Under the pieces are notes generated by a model. The model was not told the DNA's origin, searched no databases, and worked only from the letters and a program-made list of their open reading frames with translations. From Nocardia stercoris (lineage in GTDB: Bacteria; Actinomycetota; Actinomycetes; Mycobacteriales; Mycobacteriaceae): a DNA stretch of 64,000 nt. The stretch's first letter is position 1, and each line of letters starts with the position of its first letter. Shown here in pieces: positions 25,168 to 37,018 of the stretch. The position numbers and the translations under genes are program-made. Where the stretch lies: NCBI RefSeq assembly GCF_003696265.1, contig NZ_RFFH01000004.1:248001-312000 (forward strand), written 5' to 3'.

Positions 25168-26120
25168 GGGCGGGATCGATTGCGTCGCTGGGCGGTATCG
25201 CCACCATCACCGCGCTGGGTGCCGCGTACCTGACCTTCGGGGTGGTGCGGGCGCAGCCGTTCGCCGAATACACCCACGCCACCATGGTGCTCACCAATTC
25301 CGGTGGGCTGGGTGCCGGTTCGCCGGTATTGCTGAGCGGGATCGAGGTCGGGCGGGTCACTTCGATCCACAACGGCGCCGACGGGGTCGAGGTCGGGTTC
25401 CGGGTCGCCGCCGACAAGCATGTGCCGACCGACAGCACGGTCACCATCGAGCACCTGTCCACGCTCGGTGAGCCGTTCGTGGAGTTCGTGCCCCGGACCG
25501 GGAACGGGCCGTTCCTGCACGACGGGCAGCGCGTGGAGACCTCGAATATCCGTATGCCGCTGTCGATTCCGGATGTGGCACGCCTCGTCACGCACACGCT
25601 CGAACAACTGGATCCGGCCGTGGTCGGTGCGCTGGCCGACACGATCGACACCGCGCTGGCCGGCACCGAATCCACCATCCCGAACCTGACCCGGGCCAGC
25701 GACCTGCTCACCGCCGCGATCGTCAGCCGCAACACCCAGATCGCGCAGCTGTTCGACGCCTTCCAAGCGACCGCGCAGAACATCGACTGGGCCGGGCCCG
25801 CCACCGCGGCCGCGGCACCCGAGTTCATCCGGTTCACCCAGGCGCTCAACGACCTGGCCGCCGGGGTCGGCAAGGTCAACGCCGCGCGTCCTACCTCGGC
25901 GTATACCGAGGGCGCCGGGTTGGTACCGTTGCTGAACGAACTCACCGCGGCATTGCGCGAGCTCGCACCGCAGCTGCGCGCCTCGACGCCGGCCCTCGCG
26001 CCGCTGGTGGAGTCGGTGACCACCACCGCTCCGCAGATCGACCTGTCCGCTCTGATCAGTCAGGCCCTGGCCGGAGTCGGTGACGACGGTGCCGTGCACC
26101 TGCAGATCAATGTCAAATAG
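25164..26120 (+). CDS. mceF: Mce-family protein F
   Basis: A 318-residue MCE protein, last of the six. Membrane helix (GGIATITALGAAYLTFGVV), MCE domain with GSPVLLSGIEVGRV, helical region, and no long C-terminal extension, so shorter than many MceF proteins. Coupled to mceE by ATGA. The gene after it is separated by 30 bases with its own AGGAGG. Confidence 0.92.
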   Translation: MRAGSIASLGGIATITALGAAYLTFGVVRAQPFAEYTHATMVLTNSGGLGAGSPVLLSGIEVGRVTSIHNGADGVEVGFRVAADKHVPTDSTVTIEHLSTLGEPFVEFVPRTGNGPFLHDGQRVETSNIRMPLSIPDVARLVTHTLEQLDPAVVGALADTIDTALAGTESTIPNLTRASDLLTAAIVSRNTQIAQLFDAFQATAQNIDWAGPATAAAAPEFIRFTQALNDLAAGVGKVNAARPTSAYTEGAGLVPLLNELTAALRELAPQLRASTPALAPLVESVTTTAPQIDLSALISQALAGVGDDGAVHLQINVK

Positions 26121-26150
26121 CAAGTAGGGATTTTCCCAGGAGGATTTCGC

Positions 26151-26834
26151 ATGTCGAACGACACGAGCGAGCCGGCCGCCCAGGGCGGCACCCCCGCGGC
26201 CGTGCCGGCCGACACCACGCCCAGCGCCGCCGCGACCCAGGCGGGCGGGCCCGCCGCGTCCGGGACGGAGACTTCCGCCGCTGCCGGATCGCAGGCAGCC
26301 GGGTCCGCGCCGGGCACGGTCCAGATCCGCCTCGCGACCCTACTGCAGGCCGTCGCGGCCGTGGCGCTGGTCGCGCTGACCGTCACCTTCGGCCTCCTGT
26401 GGTGGTCGGCCCGCAGCACCAACCACGACCACGACGCCCAGGCCGCCGCTGACCGCCACGCCGAACAGGTGGCCACCGACTACGCCGTCGGCGCCTCCAA
26501 CTTCAACTACCAGGACTTCGACGCCTGGGTGGGCAAGCTGAAGTCCGGCACGGCCCCTCAGCTCGGCGCGAAGTTCGACGCCACCGCCGGCGCCCTGAAA
26601 CAACTCCTGGTCCCGCTCCAGGGCACCACCAGCGCCACCCCCATCACCGCCAAGGTCGTGGACCGCGCCAACGGCTACACCGTCGACGTCTTCCTCAACG
26701 TCACCAGCACCAGCGCCCAGAACCCCGACGGCAAGCAGTCCACCGTCAACTACACGGTCCACCTGGACCCGAACAACAACTGGGTGATCACGGATGTGGG
26801 CGGCGTGACCGACATGCTGCCGACGAAGAAGTAG
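26151..26834 (+). CDS. Mce-associated membrane protein
   Basis: A 227-residue protein of the Mas type that accompanies mce operons. It has a long disordered N-terminal region rich in Ala, Gly, Thr and Pro (residues 1-55), one membrane helix (AVAAVALVALTVTFGLLWWS) and an extracytoplasmic NTF2-like domain (residues 100-225, with NFNYQDFDAWVGKL and NNNWVITDVGGV). Such proteins are thought to stabilise the Mce complex, as Mam/OmamA-type proteins do in mycobacteria. AGGAGG lies before the ATG. It appears to end the operon; no clear terminator was seen. Confidence 0.87.
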   Translation: MSNDTSEPAAQGGTPAAVPADTTPSAAATQAGGPAASGTETSAAAGSQAAGSAPGTVQIRLATLLQAVAAVALVALTVTFGLLWWSARSTNHDHDAQAAADRHAEQVATDYAVGASNFNYQDFDAWVGKLKSGTAPQLGAKFDATAGALKQLLVPLQGTTSATPITAKVVDRANGYTVDVFLNVTSTSAQNPDGKQSTVNYTVHLDPNNNWVITDVGGVTDMLPTKK

Positions 26835-26893
26835 GTCGCCCGTCTCCGCGCTCGGGTCGGCTGACGCTTCGCAACAGCTGCCGACCAGCTGAT

Positions 26894-26941
26894 TGTCCGT
26901 GAACGATGACATCGAACGGATGTCCGTGAACGATGACATCG
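26894..26941. repeat. Two 21-bp direct repeats downstream of the mce operon
   Basis: The 21-base unit beginning TGTCCGTGAACGATGACATC occurs at 26894-26914 and exactly again at 26921-26941, a 27-base period. There is no coding reason for it. Tandem terminal repeats of about this length occur at the ends of IS21-family elements, but no transposase gene is next to it, so this may be a leftover IS end. Confidence 0.7.
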
Positions 26942-26971
26942 TCTCGTGGGTGCCCCTTACACCGAGCGACC

Positions 26972-27568
26972 TCAGCGTGGGGCGGATTCCATGACGGCGA
27001 GCCCCCAGTTCACGTAGCCGGACCAGATGCTGGCGATGCGGCCGCCCTGCACAGAGGGTTTCGGGTCGCCGATCGGGGCGCCGGCGGTGCGGACTGCAGC
27101 TACGGTGGCGTCGAGGTCGGGGCTGCGGAAGGCGAGGCCGAGCAGGTGGGGTGGTTTGCCGGAGGCTACGACCTCGATGACGGCTTCGCCTGCGCGGTAG
27201 AAGGCCATTTCCGGACCTTCGGGGCCGCGGGGGTGGAAGCGTTTGCGTGGGGGAGTGCCGAGGACGGCGGTCAGGGCCTCGACCGAGGCGTCGAGGTCGG
27301 CCACCTCGTAGACCACGTGGTCGATCTTGGTGATGCCGTTCGGGTGGACGCCCGCGTCCGCGGGGAGGTCGGCGGGCGAGGTGCTCGGTGCGGGGACCGC
27401 GAGGATGCTCTGGTCGGCGTGGGTGTCGGCGAAGGCCCAGCTGGGGTGTTCGCCGACCGTGCAGACGACCTGGCCGATGCGGATCGTGCCGGAGACGATG
27501 GTGAAACCCAGTGCGGCCCAGGCTGTCTCGTCGCCGGGGAGGCCGAGGTGGGACAGGGTTGCGGTCAT
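26972..27568 (-). CDS. VOC-family (glyoxalase-like) protein
   Basis: A 198-residue vicinal-oxygen-chelate protein. The core starts at GITKIDHVVYEVADLD, where the His is a usual metal ligand, and the second half ends with PPHLLGLAFRSPDLDATV, again with a His, and an Ala/Gly-rich barrel strand. The N-terminal 70 residues are an additional region of the same type. Function unknown: VOC enzymes include dioxygenases, lyases and resistance proteins. AAAGG precedes the ATG. It lies downstream of the dienoyl-CoA reductase gene on the same strand and may be co-transcribed. Confidence 0.82.
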   Translation of the reverse strand: MTATLSHLGLPGDETAWAALGFTIVSGTIRIGQVVCTVGEHPSWAFADTHADQSILAVPAPSTSPADLPADAGVHPNGITKIDHVVYEVADLDASVEALTAVLGTPPRKRFHPRGPEGPEMAFYRAGEAVIEVVASGKPPHLLGLAFRSPDLDATVAAVRTAGAPIGDPKPSVQGGRIASIWSGYVNWGLAVMESAPR

Positions 27569-27687
27569 GGGGCGCCTTTCGGTGCGAGCTCGTGGTAGCG
27601 CAGGGGCGGCCGCGGGCCGCTGAGTGCCCGGTCCGAGCGCAGACGGGTCGGCCCGCACACGAACTCGTGCGCGGGCCCGGACTCGGA

Positions 27688-30386
<2,699 letters not shown>

Positions 30387-30496
30387 GGGCGCTCGGCGCG
30401 GAACATCGACCGATGAATTCGAAGAGATCAGTTACCAGTTATCTCCGGCCGGTGTATGGTCGGTCGCGGTGTGATCCACACCATCTCGGATACGAG

Positions 30497-30528
30497 AAGG
30501 GCACCTCCCGAAATTGGGAGGTGCCCTT
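30497..30528 (-). terminator. Terminator downstream of the MFS gene
   Basis: Thirteen-base perfect arms (AAGGGCACCTCCC / GGGAGGTGCCCTT) with a six-base loop, 15 bases after the MFS stop codon on the minus strand. The arms begin and end with A/T pairs, so the stem ends in a short T stretch on either strand. Confidence 0.8.
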
Positions 30529-30542
30529 CGCATCTGCGGCGC

Positions 30543-31970
30543 TCAGCGCGCGGCACGGACCGCCATCACCGCGGCCGCCAGGGCCGTCACGCCGGTCGCG
30601 ATCACCGTCACGCCCACCGCGTGGATCAACGAGGTCATGGTGGCGCCGGCCACGCTGAAGTACACCGAGCCGAACGCGGCGACACCGATCACCACACCCA
30701 GCTGCGCGCCGGTGACCAGGATGCCGCTGGCGTCGGCCGCCAGGGTGATCGGCACCCTGCTGGTGGCGCGGGTCATCAGCGGGCTGAACGCGAAACCGTT
30801 GCCGAGCCCGACCAGCCCGAACAGCGTGAGCACCAGCAGCCCCACCCCGTCACCGCGGTACAGCAGCACACCCATCGCGAGACTGCACAACGCCGCGACG
30901 AACAACCCGACGGCCGGCGCCGCCGCCTGCATCCGGACCGGCAACTTCTGCCAGTTCATGCTGGCCGCACCGAAGGTGAGCCCACAGGGCACGTACAGCA
31001 GTCCGGCGCGCAACGCCGAGTAGCCCAGTGGGCCCTGCATGTGCATGGCCAGCACGAACTGGAAGCCGGCGAAGGTCGTCATGGTCAGCAGCAGGGTGGC
31101 GGCGGTGAGCAGCAGTCCGGGGGTCCGCAGGACGGCGTCCGCGAACAGCGGTGCGCCACCACGGTGGTGGACCATCCGCTCGATCAGCCCGAAGGCGGCG
31201 AAGGCGGCCGCCGATCCGGCCAGGGCCAGCCAGGTCCACAGCGGCCAGTTCTGCTGGTGGCCCAGGACCAGCGGCAGCACCATGAGCAGGACCGCGCCGG
31301 TCAGTGCGGTCAGACCGGGCAGATCGAGGGCGCGGGCCGCACCCGCGGCGATCCGCGGCAGCACTCGGGGAGCGGCCGCCACCAGCACCAGGCCGATCGG
31401 CACGTTCACCAGAAAGACGCCGCGCCAGCTGGATCCGGCGAGATCCGCGTCGACGATGATGCCCCCGGCCACCTGGCCGACGATGACGCCACCCGAGATC
31501 ACGGTGCCGTAGGCGGACAGCGCCAGACCGCGCGTGCGGCCGGTGAAGGTGCGCTGGATCATGGTCATCACCTGCGGCACCCCCGCTGCCGCCGCCGCAC
31601 CCTGCAGGAAGCGGAAGATGATGAGCGACAGCGGGTTCCAGGCCAGCCCGCAGGCGAGGGAGGCGAGGGTGAAGGCCGCGATCCCGGCCACGTACATGGT
31701 GCGCTGGCCGAACTTGTCGCCCAGCCGGGCGCCGGTCACCAGCAACACCGCGTACGCGATGACATAGCCGGAGACGATCAGCTGCAGCTCGGAGCCGTTG
31801 GCGTGCAGCGAGCTTCGCATCGCCGGAATGGCGACGTTGACAATGGAGGAATCCATGACGGACATGAACTGGCCGGTCAGGATCACCGCGAGTACGACGA
31901 GACTGCGTCGGGACACCGATGATTCGGTCTCCGGAGGCGCCGGCCGTGTCCGGTTCAATGTTTCGGTCAT
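30543..31970 (-). CDS. MFS drug exporter, DHA2 (14-TM) type
   Basis: A 475-residue major facilitator. Motif A-like GARLGDKFGQRTMY, the N-terminal SVMDSSIVNVAIPAM typical of the DHA2 (EmrB/QacA) family, and motif C-like GGVIVGQVAGGIIVD are present. About 14 membrane helices can be counted. It should export drugs or metabolites with proton antiport. It is divergent from an XRE/MmyB-type regulator, with two direct repeats between them, suggesting that the regulator controls it. A strong terminator follows. Confidence 0.9.
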   Translation of the reverse strand: MTETLNRTRPAPPETESSVSRRSLVVLAVILTGQFMSVMDSSIVNVAIPAMRSSLHANGSELQLIVSGYVIAYAVLLVTGARLGDKFGQRTMYVAGIAAFTLASLACGLAWNPLSLIIFRFLQGAAAAAGVPQVMTMIQRTFTGRTRGLALSAYGTVISGGVIVGQVAGGIIVDADLAGSSWRGVFLVNVPIGLVLVAAAPRVLPRIAAGAARALDLPGLTALTGAVLLMVLPLVLGHQQNWPLWTWLALAGSAAAFAAFGLIERMVHHRGGAPLFADAVLRTPGLLLTAATLLLTMTTFAGFQFVLAMHMQGPLGYSALRAGLLYVPCGLTFGAASMNWQKLPVRMQAAAPAVGLFVAALCSLAMGVLLYRGDGVGLLVLTLFGLVGLGNGFAFSPLMTRATSRVPITLAADASGILVTGAQLGVVIGVAAFGSVYFSVAGATMTSLIHAVGVTVIATGVTALAAAVMAVRAAR

Positions 31971-31995
31971 GGAGATCAGCCTGCTGCACCGTCAA

Positions 31996-32027
31996 TCCTG
32001 GTAACAGGAGCCTGGATATCCTGGTAT
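31996..32027. promoter_or_regulatory. Direct repeats between MFS and XRE-regulator genes
   Basis: ATCCTGGTA occurs at 31996-32004 and 32019-32027, a 23-base spacing (about two turns of the helix). The pair lies just upstream of both divergent starts and could be the binding site of the MmyB-type regulator. Confidence 0.45.
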
Positions 32028-32072
32028 CGACACCACCTGGCTGCCGGAACCGTTGTGCTTCATGATGAATCC

Positions 32073-32999
32073 ATGGTGGTGGAAGGTCTGAACGCGGGCT
32101 CGACGAGCGGGTCCAGTGAGTCGCGGAAGGTGCGCCGTGCGGAACTGGGCGCGTTCCTGCGGTCGCGGCGGGCGCGGATCACGCCCGAGGAGATGGGCCT
32201 GCCGACCGGATCACGCCGTCGCACACCGGGTCTGCGCCGCGAGGAGGTCGCCCAGCTGGCCGGGGTGGGTGTCACCTGGTACACCTGGCTCGAGCAGGGC
32301 CGCGACATCAACGCCAGCATGCAGGTGCTGGACGCGATCGCCCGCACCCTGGCGCTGGACCCCGTGGAGAAGGCGCACCTCTACCGCCTCGCGGACGTCC
32401 CCACCATCGGCACCGGTTGGGGCGAGGAAGAGTCCATTCCCGGTGAGCTGCAAGGCATTCTCGACCACCTACACCCGTTGCCCGCGGTCCTGATGTCGGC
32501 CCGCTACGACGTCCTCGCGCACAATCTCGCCTACGAGGTGCTGTTCCCCACGATGTCGGGACCCGACAGCAACGTCCTGCGCTCGGTGTTCCTCACCCCC
32601 GACTGCTGCAACCCGTACCCGAACTGTGCCGAGCGCCTCGCCCGGATGGTCGGCTACCTGCGCGCCGCCTACGTGAAGCATCTCGAGGACCCGTCCTGGA
32701 ACGAGTTCATCGCCGACCTGCAACAACGCAGCCCGCTGTTCGCCGAAATGTGGTCCCGCAACGACGTCGGCGCACCTCCCGGCCGCTTCCGCACGATCCG
32801 CAATCTCGCCGTCGGCGACTTCGAGGTGGTCATGACGAGCATGACCGTTCCGAGCATCGCGGGCGCCTGGTTCCAGGTGCTGACTCCCGCCGGCGAAACC
32901 GCGCAGGCGCAACTGACGCAGCTGCTGGCCATGAGCGAGGAACAGCGGCAGGCCCCGGCCCGCGAGCACCGCGACCGGCATCACCGCCGCACGGCCTGA
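32073..32999 (+). CDS. XRE-family regulator with MmyB-type ligand domain
   Basis: About 308 residues. The N-terminal HTH (LGAFLRSRRARI, then TPGLRREEVAQLAGVGVTWYTWLEQGRDI) is characteristic of the MmyB/MltR group, and the rest is the PAS-like MmyB ligand-binding domain (MSARYDVLAHNLAYEVLF, near residue 150). Members bind fatty acids or related ligands. It is divergent from the MFS exporter gene and is its likely regulator. Start is uncertain: the ATG at 32073 or GTG at 32055, neither with a good ribosome site. Confidence 0.87.
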   Translation: MVVEGLNAGSTSGSSESRKVRRAELGAFLRSRRARITPEEMGLPTGSRRRTPGLRREEVAQLAGVGVTWYTWLEQGRDINASMQVLDAIARTLALDPVEKAHLYRLADVPTIGTGWGEEESIPGELQGILDHLHPLPAVLMSARYDVLAHNLAYEVLFPTMSGPDSNVLRSVFLTPDCCNPYPNCAERLARMVGYLRAAYVKHLEDPSWNEFIADLQQRSPLFAEMWSRNDVGAPPGRFRTIRNLAVGDFEVVMTSMTVPSIAGAWFQVLTPAGETAQAQLTQLLAMSEEQRQAPAREHRDRHHRRTA

Positions 33000-33032
33000 C
33001 CGCGATCCTCCTCCGCCGCCGGCGGTTCCGAA

Positions 33033-34862
33033 TCAGAATGCGGCCTCGTCGACTGCCATCACGTCGGCATCGAGTGACTCGATGATGCGACGGGTCGCCG
33101 TCAGCAGCGGCAGGGCGTTCTTGGCGAAGTGCGAGGCGACCGCCACCTTCCCCTGGTAGAACGGCCGGTCTTGCGGCTCGGCGGTCCGGAGGGCGGCGGC
33201 GGCGATCTCCGCCTGGACGAGCAGGCGCCAGCCGATCAGCAGATCGCCCATCGCGAGCAGATAGCGGACCGAGCCGAGACCGACCTTGTATGCCTCCTCC
33301 GGCTCCCGCTGGGCGGCGATCAGGAAGCCGGTCAGGCTGACAGTCATCACTTGGACGTCGTCGAGGGCGGTCCGGAGCAGCTCACGCTCGGCTTTCAGTC
33401 GGTCGCCGCCGTCGGCGACGGTGCGAGCGATCTGTTCGGACAGATGCGTGAGCGCGACGCCGTTGTTCCGAATGATCTTGCGGAAGAAGAAGTCCAGCGC
33501 CTGGATGGCGGTGGTGCCCTCGTACAGCGAGTCGATCTTCGCGTCGCGAATGTACTGTTCGATCGGGTAGTCCTGCAGGACGCCGGAACCGCCGAATGTT
33601 TGCAGGGATTCGGTCAGGAGCTGGTACGCGCGTTCGGAACCGACACCCTTGACGATCGGCAGCAGCAGATCGTGCAGGTGGTGGGCGAGATCGGCGTCGG
33701 CGCCCGAAACATGGTGGGCGACTTCCGGATCCTGGTGCGCCGCGGTGTACAGGTACACCGCGCGCAGCCCCTCGGCGTACGCCTTCTGTGTCATCAGGCT
33801 CCGCCGCACGTCCGGGTGCGCGATGATCGGCACCCGCGGTGCGTTCGGGTCGGCCACTCGCGTCGGATCGGTGCCCTGGATCCGGGTCTTCGCATAGGCG
33901 AGCGCGTTGAGGTAGCCGGTGGACAGGGTGCCCGCGGATTTGACCCCCACGACCATCCGGGCGTGCTCGATGACCTTGAACATCTGGGCGATTCCGTTGT
34001 GGACATCGCCGACCAGGTAGCCGACCGCCGGGACGCCGTTCCGGCCGAAAGAGATCTCGCAGGTGGGCGAGGCCTTCAATCCCATCTTGTGTTCGACACC
34101 GGTGACGAAAACGCCGTTCCGTTCCCGTAATTCGAGCGTCACCGGGTCGAACAGATGATTCGGAACGTAGAACAGACTCAATCCCTTGGTACCCGGCTGG
34201 GCACCCTCGGGGCGGGCGAGAACCAGATGGAAGATGTTCTCGGCGGTATCGCCGACGTCGCCACCGGAAATGAATCGCTTGATTCCGTCGATGTGCCAGG
34301 TGCCGTCGGCTTGCTGCACAGCCTTGGTGATGCCGGCTCCGACGTCGGATCCGGCGTCGGGCTCGGTGAGCACCATGGTGCCGGACCAGCCGCGCTCCAG
34401 GCTCTTTGCCGCCCAATGCTTCTGCTGGTCGTTGCCGACCGCGTAGAGGGCGTTCGCCAGTGCCGGGCCGAGACTGTAGAAGAATGCGGCCGACGGATTG
34501 GCAGAGTACAGAATCTCATTGATCGCCCAGGTGAGCACTGCCGGCGCGGATATACCGCCGATGCCTTCGGCTACACCGACCTGCCACCACTGCGCGTCCT
34601 TCACCGCCTGCACGGACGAGGCCAGCGCGGGCGGCACCGTAACGCGATGTTCGGCCGCAATGAATTCCGGCGGATTGCGATCGGAAGTCGCGAAAGTTTC
34701 GGCCAGTGGCCCCTCGGCCAATTTGGCAGCCTCGGAAAGCATGGATCGCGCGGTATCGCAGTCGAGGTCGCCGAAAGCCCCGGAGTCGAGAACTGTCCGA
34801 AGATTCAGCACCTCGAACAAATTGAACTCTATGTCGCGCACATTCGCGATGTAATGAGCCAC
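33033..34862 (-). CDS. fadE5: Acyl-CoA dehydrogenase, FadE5 homologue
   Basis: A 609-residue acyl-CoA dehydrogenase, close in length and start ([18 protein letters not shown]) to mycobacterial FadE5. The flavin-site segments [12 protein letters not shown] and [12 protein letters not shown] are intact, and catalytic Glu lies in [11 protein letters not shown]. The extra N- and C-terminal helices belong to this subfamily. FadE5 oxidises saturated acyl-CoAs of a broad range of chain lengths with FAD, the first step of beta-oxidation. GTG start with GAGGAG upstream. It lies downstream of the TetR gene on the same strand, 154 bases apart, so may have its own promoter. Confidence 0.92.
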   Translation of the reverse strand: MAHYIANVRDIEFNLFEVLNLRTVLDSGAFGDLDCDTARSMLSEAAKLAEGPLAETFATSDRNPPEFIAAEHRVTVPPALASSVQAVKDAQWWQVGVAEGIGGISAPAVLTWAINEILYSANPSAAFFYSLGPALANALYAVGNDQQKHWAAKSLERGWSGTMVLTEPDAGSDVGAGITKAVQQADGTWHIDGIKRFISGGDVGDTAENIFHLVLARPEGAQPGTKGLSLFYVPNHLFDPVTLELRERNGVFVTGVEHKMGLKASPTCEISFGRNGVPAVGYLVGDVHNGIAQMFKVIEHARMVVGVKSAGTLSTGYLNALAYAKTRIQGTDPTRVADPNAPRVPIIAHPDVRRSLMTQKAYAEGLRAVYLYTAAHQDPEVAHHVSGADADLAHHLHDLLLPIVKGVGSERAYQLLTESLQTFGGSGVLQDYPIEQYIRDAKIDSLYEGTTAIQALDFFFRKIIRNNGVALTHLSEQIARTVADGGDRLKAERELLRTALDDVQVMTVSLTGFLIAAQREPEEAYKVGLGSVRYLLAMGDLLIGWRLLVQAEIAAAALRTAEPQDRPFYQGKVAVASHFAKNALPLLTATRRIIESLDADVMAVDEAAF

Positions 34863-35016
34863 GGCGGATACTCCTCTTTCGACGTCGGATCGGCAGAGCA
34901 GTTGGTCGGGCGAAAACTATGCGAACGAATGTAGCTCATTGTGCTGCCGTTGCCGGGCCGTCGGCTACGCCGGCCGGGCAATGAAACAGTTGTGCACTGA
35001 AGTGGAAATCGCCGGG

Positions 35017-35649
35017 TCAGTACCGATTGGACGGTCGCCAGCTCTGCATGCCGAGCATGATCATCCGGAGTTGCCGGCCGGTGCGCTCGACCATCGCCGG
35101 GCGGTCGCGTAGCGACGCGTCCACGTACGCGGCGACGTCGTCGGCGACCGTGGATACCAGCAGGTCGGCGGCCAGTTCCAGGTCCTCGGGCGACCAGTCG
35201 TCCAACGCGGGGATACGGGAGAGGTCGGCGACGAGTTCGCGGGTGATCAGCTGGAGTTCGATCGCGATGGCGCCGCGCAGCGCCGGTGCGCCGCCGAACC
35301 GTTCGCGGACCAGGAAGCCGAAGAGCTGTTCCCGCTGGTCGACCTGGTCGAACACGACCCGGATGGAATCGGTCAGGCCGGCGTTCGGGGTGCGGCGCAA
35401 CTGCCGCAGGGCCAGGCGCAGCTGCCGGATGCCGGCGTCGACCAGGGCGGTGCCTAGTTCGTCCAGCGAGCTGAAGTGGCGGTAGAAGGCGGTGGGCACG
35501 ATGCCCGCGTTGCGGGTGATCTCCCGCAGGCTCAGTGCGCCGAAGCCGCGGTCGGCGGCCAGCGCCAGCGTGCCTTCGAGAAGTGCTTGGCGGGTGCGCT
35601 CCTTGCGCTCGACACGCGATTCCGGCTGCTCGCTCACTTCGGTGAGCAT
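35017..35649 (-). CDS. TetR-family regulator next to the desaturase operon
   Basis: A 210-residue TetR protein. HTH: LSLREITRNAGIVPTAFYRHFSSLDEL, with a typical FYRHF at the start of helix 4. The ATG at 35649 is preferred because the conserved region begins soon after (ESRVERKERTRQALLEG); the frame also opens further upstream into the intergenic region. It is divergent from the ferredoxin-reductase/desaturase pair, with two perfect inverted repeats in between. By this arrangement it should sense acyl-CoA or fatty-acid status and control desaturation, as DesT does in Pseudomonas (comparison of role only). Confidence 0.87.
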   Translation of the reverse strand: MLTEVSEQPESRVERKERTRQALLEGTLALAADRGFGALSLREITRNAGIVPTAFYRHFSSLDELGTALVDAGIRQLRLALRQLRRTPNAGLTDSIRVVFDQVDQREQLFGFLVRERFGGAPALRGAIAIELQLITRELVADLSRIPALDDWSPEDLELAADLLVSTVADDVAAYVDASLRDRPAMVERTGRQLRMIMLGMQSWRPSNRY

Positions 35650-35733
35650 ACATGCGTTCACGATTGCCTCGACCCTCTTGATGTTGCCTCGGTCACAGCC
35701 GTTGCAGGTTGAAATCCGGTGCACCTACCCGGC

Positions 35734-35749
35734 ACACTGGTGTCAGTGT
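35734..35749. promoter_or_regulatory. Inverted repeat 1 in the desaturase promoter region
   Basis: ACACTG-GTGT-CAGTGT, a perfect six-base inverted repeat between the divergent tetR and ferredoxin-reductase genes. It lies 51-66 bases before the reductase start. Confidence 0.62.
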
Positions 35750-35755
35750 ACAGAT

Positions 35756-35775
35756 GTTCACCGAAACTGGTGAAC
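35756..35775. promoter_or_regulatory. Inverted repeat 2 in the desaturase promoter region
   Basis: GTTCACC-GAAACT-GGTGAAC, a perfect seven-base inverted repeat, six bases past the first one and 25 bases before the reductase start. Its sequence differs from repeat 1, so it may be read by a different regulator or form an RNA hairpin in the leader. Confidence 0.58.
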
Positions 35776-35799
35776 GAGGGAACTTGCTGGGAGAACGTA

Positions 35800-36909
35800 A
35801 TGGTGGGATTGCTCGACCTGGTTCAGACGCTGACCACGCCGCACCCGCTGGATCGGTACCTGGAACTCGTGCGGCCGAACCTGACCGTGCGTGACCTGCG
35901 CGCCGAGGTGATCCGGGTGGACCGCTCGGCCGAGGGCTCGGTGACCATCGGGCTGCGGGCCAACCGCGCCTGGGGCGGCCACCTGGCCGGTCAGTACGTG
36001 CAGATCGGTGTCGTCGTCGACGGCGTGCGGCACACCCGGTGCTACTCGCCGACCCATTCGCAGCACACCACCGGCCGTGAGCTGGAGCTGACCGTCAAGG
36101 CGCACCCGCACGGCCTGGTCTCGCGCTATCTGGTCGAGCACGCCGCGCCCGGTCTGGTCGTGGATCTGGCGCCCGCCGCCGGTGTCTTCCACCTGCCCGC
36201 GCAGCGCCCCGACCGGCTGCTGCTGATCAGCGGCGGCAGCGGCATCACGCCCGTGCTGTCCATGCTGCGCACCCTGTCGGATGAGAACTTCGCTGGTCAG
36301 GTCGTGTTCCTGCACTACGCGATGAGCCCGGGGGAGGTGACTCACCGCACGGATCTGGAGGGGATCGCGCGGCGGCACCCGAACTTCCGGATCGAGGTGC
36401 GCTATCCGGCGCCGGGCCGCGGTGGCGGTCCGGCGCAGGGTGCTCCGGGCACGGTGACCGAGGGCCCGTCGGGGTTCTTCGGCTACGAGACGCTGACCCA
36501 GGTCGCACCGTGGTTCGCCACCGCGCACGCCTTCGTCTGCGGCCCGGCGCCGCTCATGGACGGGGTGCGGGACGTCTTCACCGCCGAGGGACTCGGTGAA
36601 CGGGTGCACACCGAAGAATTCACGGTGCAGACCGTCGAGGTCGACCCGTCCGAGGTGTCGGGCGCCACGACCTTCTCCGGTAGCGGCACCACCACCGACA
36701 ACACCGGCACCTCGCTGCTGGAGCAGGCCGAGGCCGCCGGCCTCACCCCGGAATTCGGCTGCCGGATGGGGATCTGCTTCTCCTGCACCGCGGTTCGCAA
36801 GTCCGGCTGCACCCGCAACCTGCGCACCGGCGAGCTCGACAGCGAGCCCGACCAGCCCATCCAGATCTGCGTGAACGCCGCTGTCGGCGACGTGGACATC
36901 GACATCTGA
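35800..36909 (+). CDS. Ferredoxin reductase with fused [2Fe-2S] domain (Rv3230c type)
   Basis: A 369-residue electron-transfer protein with an FAD-binding domain (RCYS at residues 80-83), an NAD(P) domain (GGSGITP at 145-151, CGPAPLM at 247) and a C-terminal plant-type ferredoxin domain. The cluster ligands are Cys321, Cys326, Cys329 and Cys357 (CX4CX2C then QICV). It passes electrons from NAD(P)H to the membrane desaturase encoded next. This is the known partnership of Rv3230c with DesA3 in M. tuberculosis. Start ATG at 35800 follows the operator repeats. Confidence 0.92.
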   Translation: MVGLLDLVQTLTTPHPLDRYLELVRPNLTVRDLRAEVIRVDRSAEGSVTIGLRANRAWGGHLAGQYVQIGVVVDGVRHTRCYSPTHSQHTTGRELELTVKAHPHGLVSRYLVEHAAPGLVVDLAPAAGVFHLPAQRPDRLLLISGGSGITPVLSMLRTLSDENFAGQVVFLHYAMSPGEVTHRTDLEGIARRHPNFRIEVRYPAPGRGGGPAQGAPGTVTEGPSGFFGYETLTQVAPWFATAHAFVCGPAPLMDGVRDVFTAEGLGERVHTEEFTVQTVEVDPSEVSGATTFSGSGTTTDNTGTSLLEQAEAAGLTPEFGCRMGICFSCTAVRKSGCTRNLRTGELDSEPDQPIQICVNAAVGDVDIDI

Positions 36910-37018
36910 TTACCCGCCTTCGTCGGTCAGCGGCTGGAGGCGGCAGCGAAGTCGTAACCACGGAAGCCGTCCGGCGAAGGCCGATCCAATACAGCACGTG
37001 TTCGAAAGGGGAAGAACC

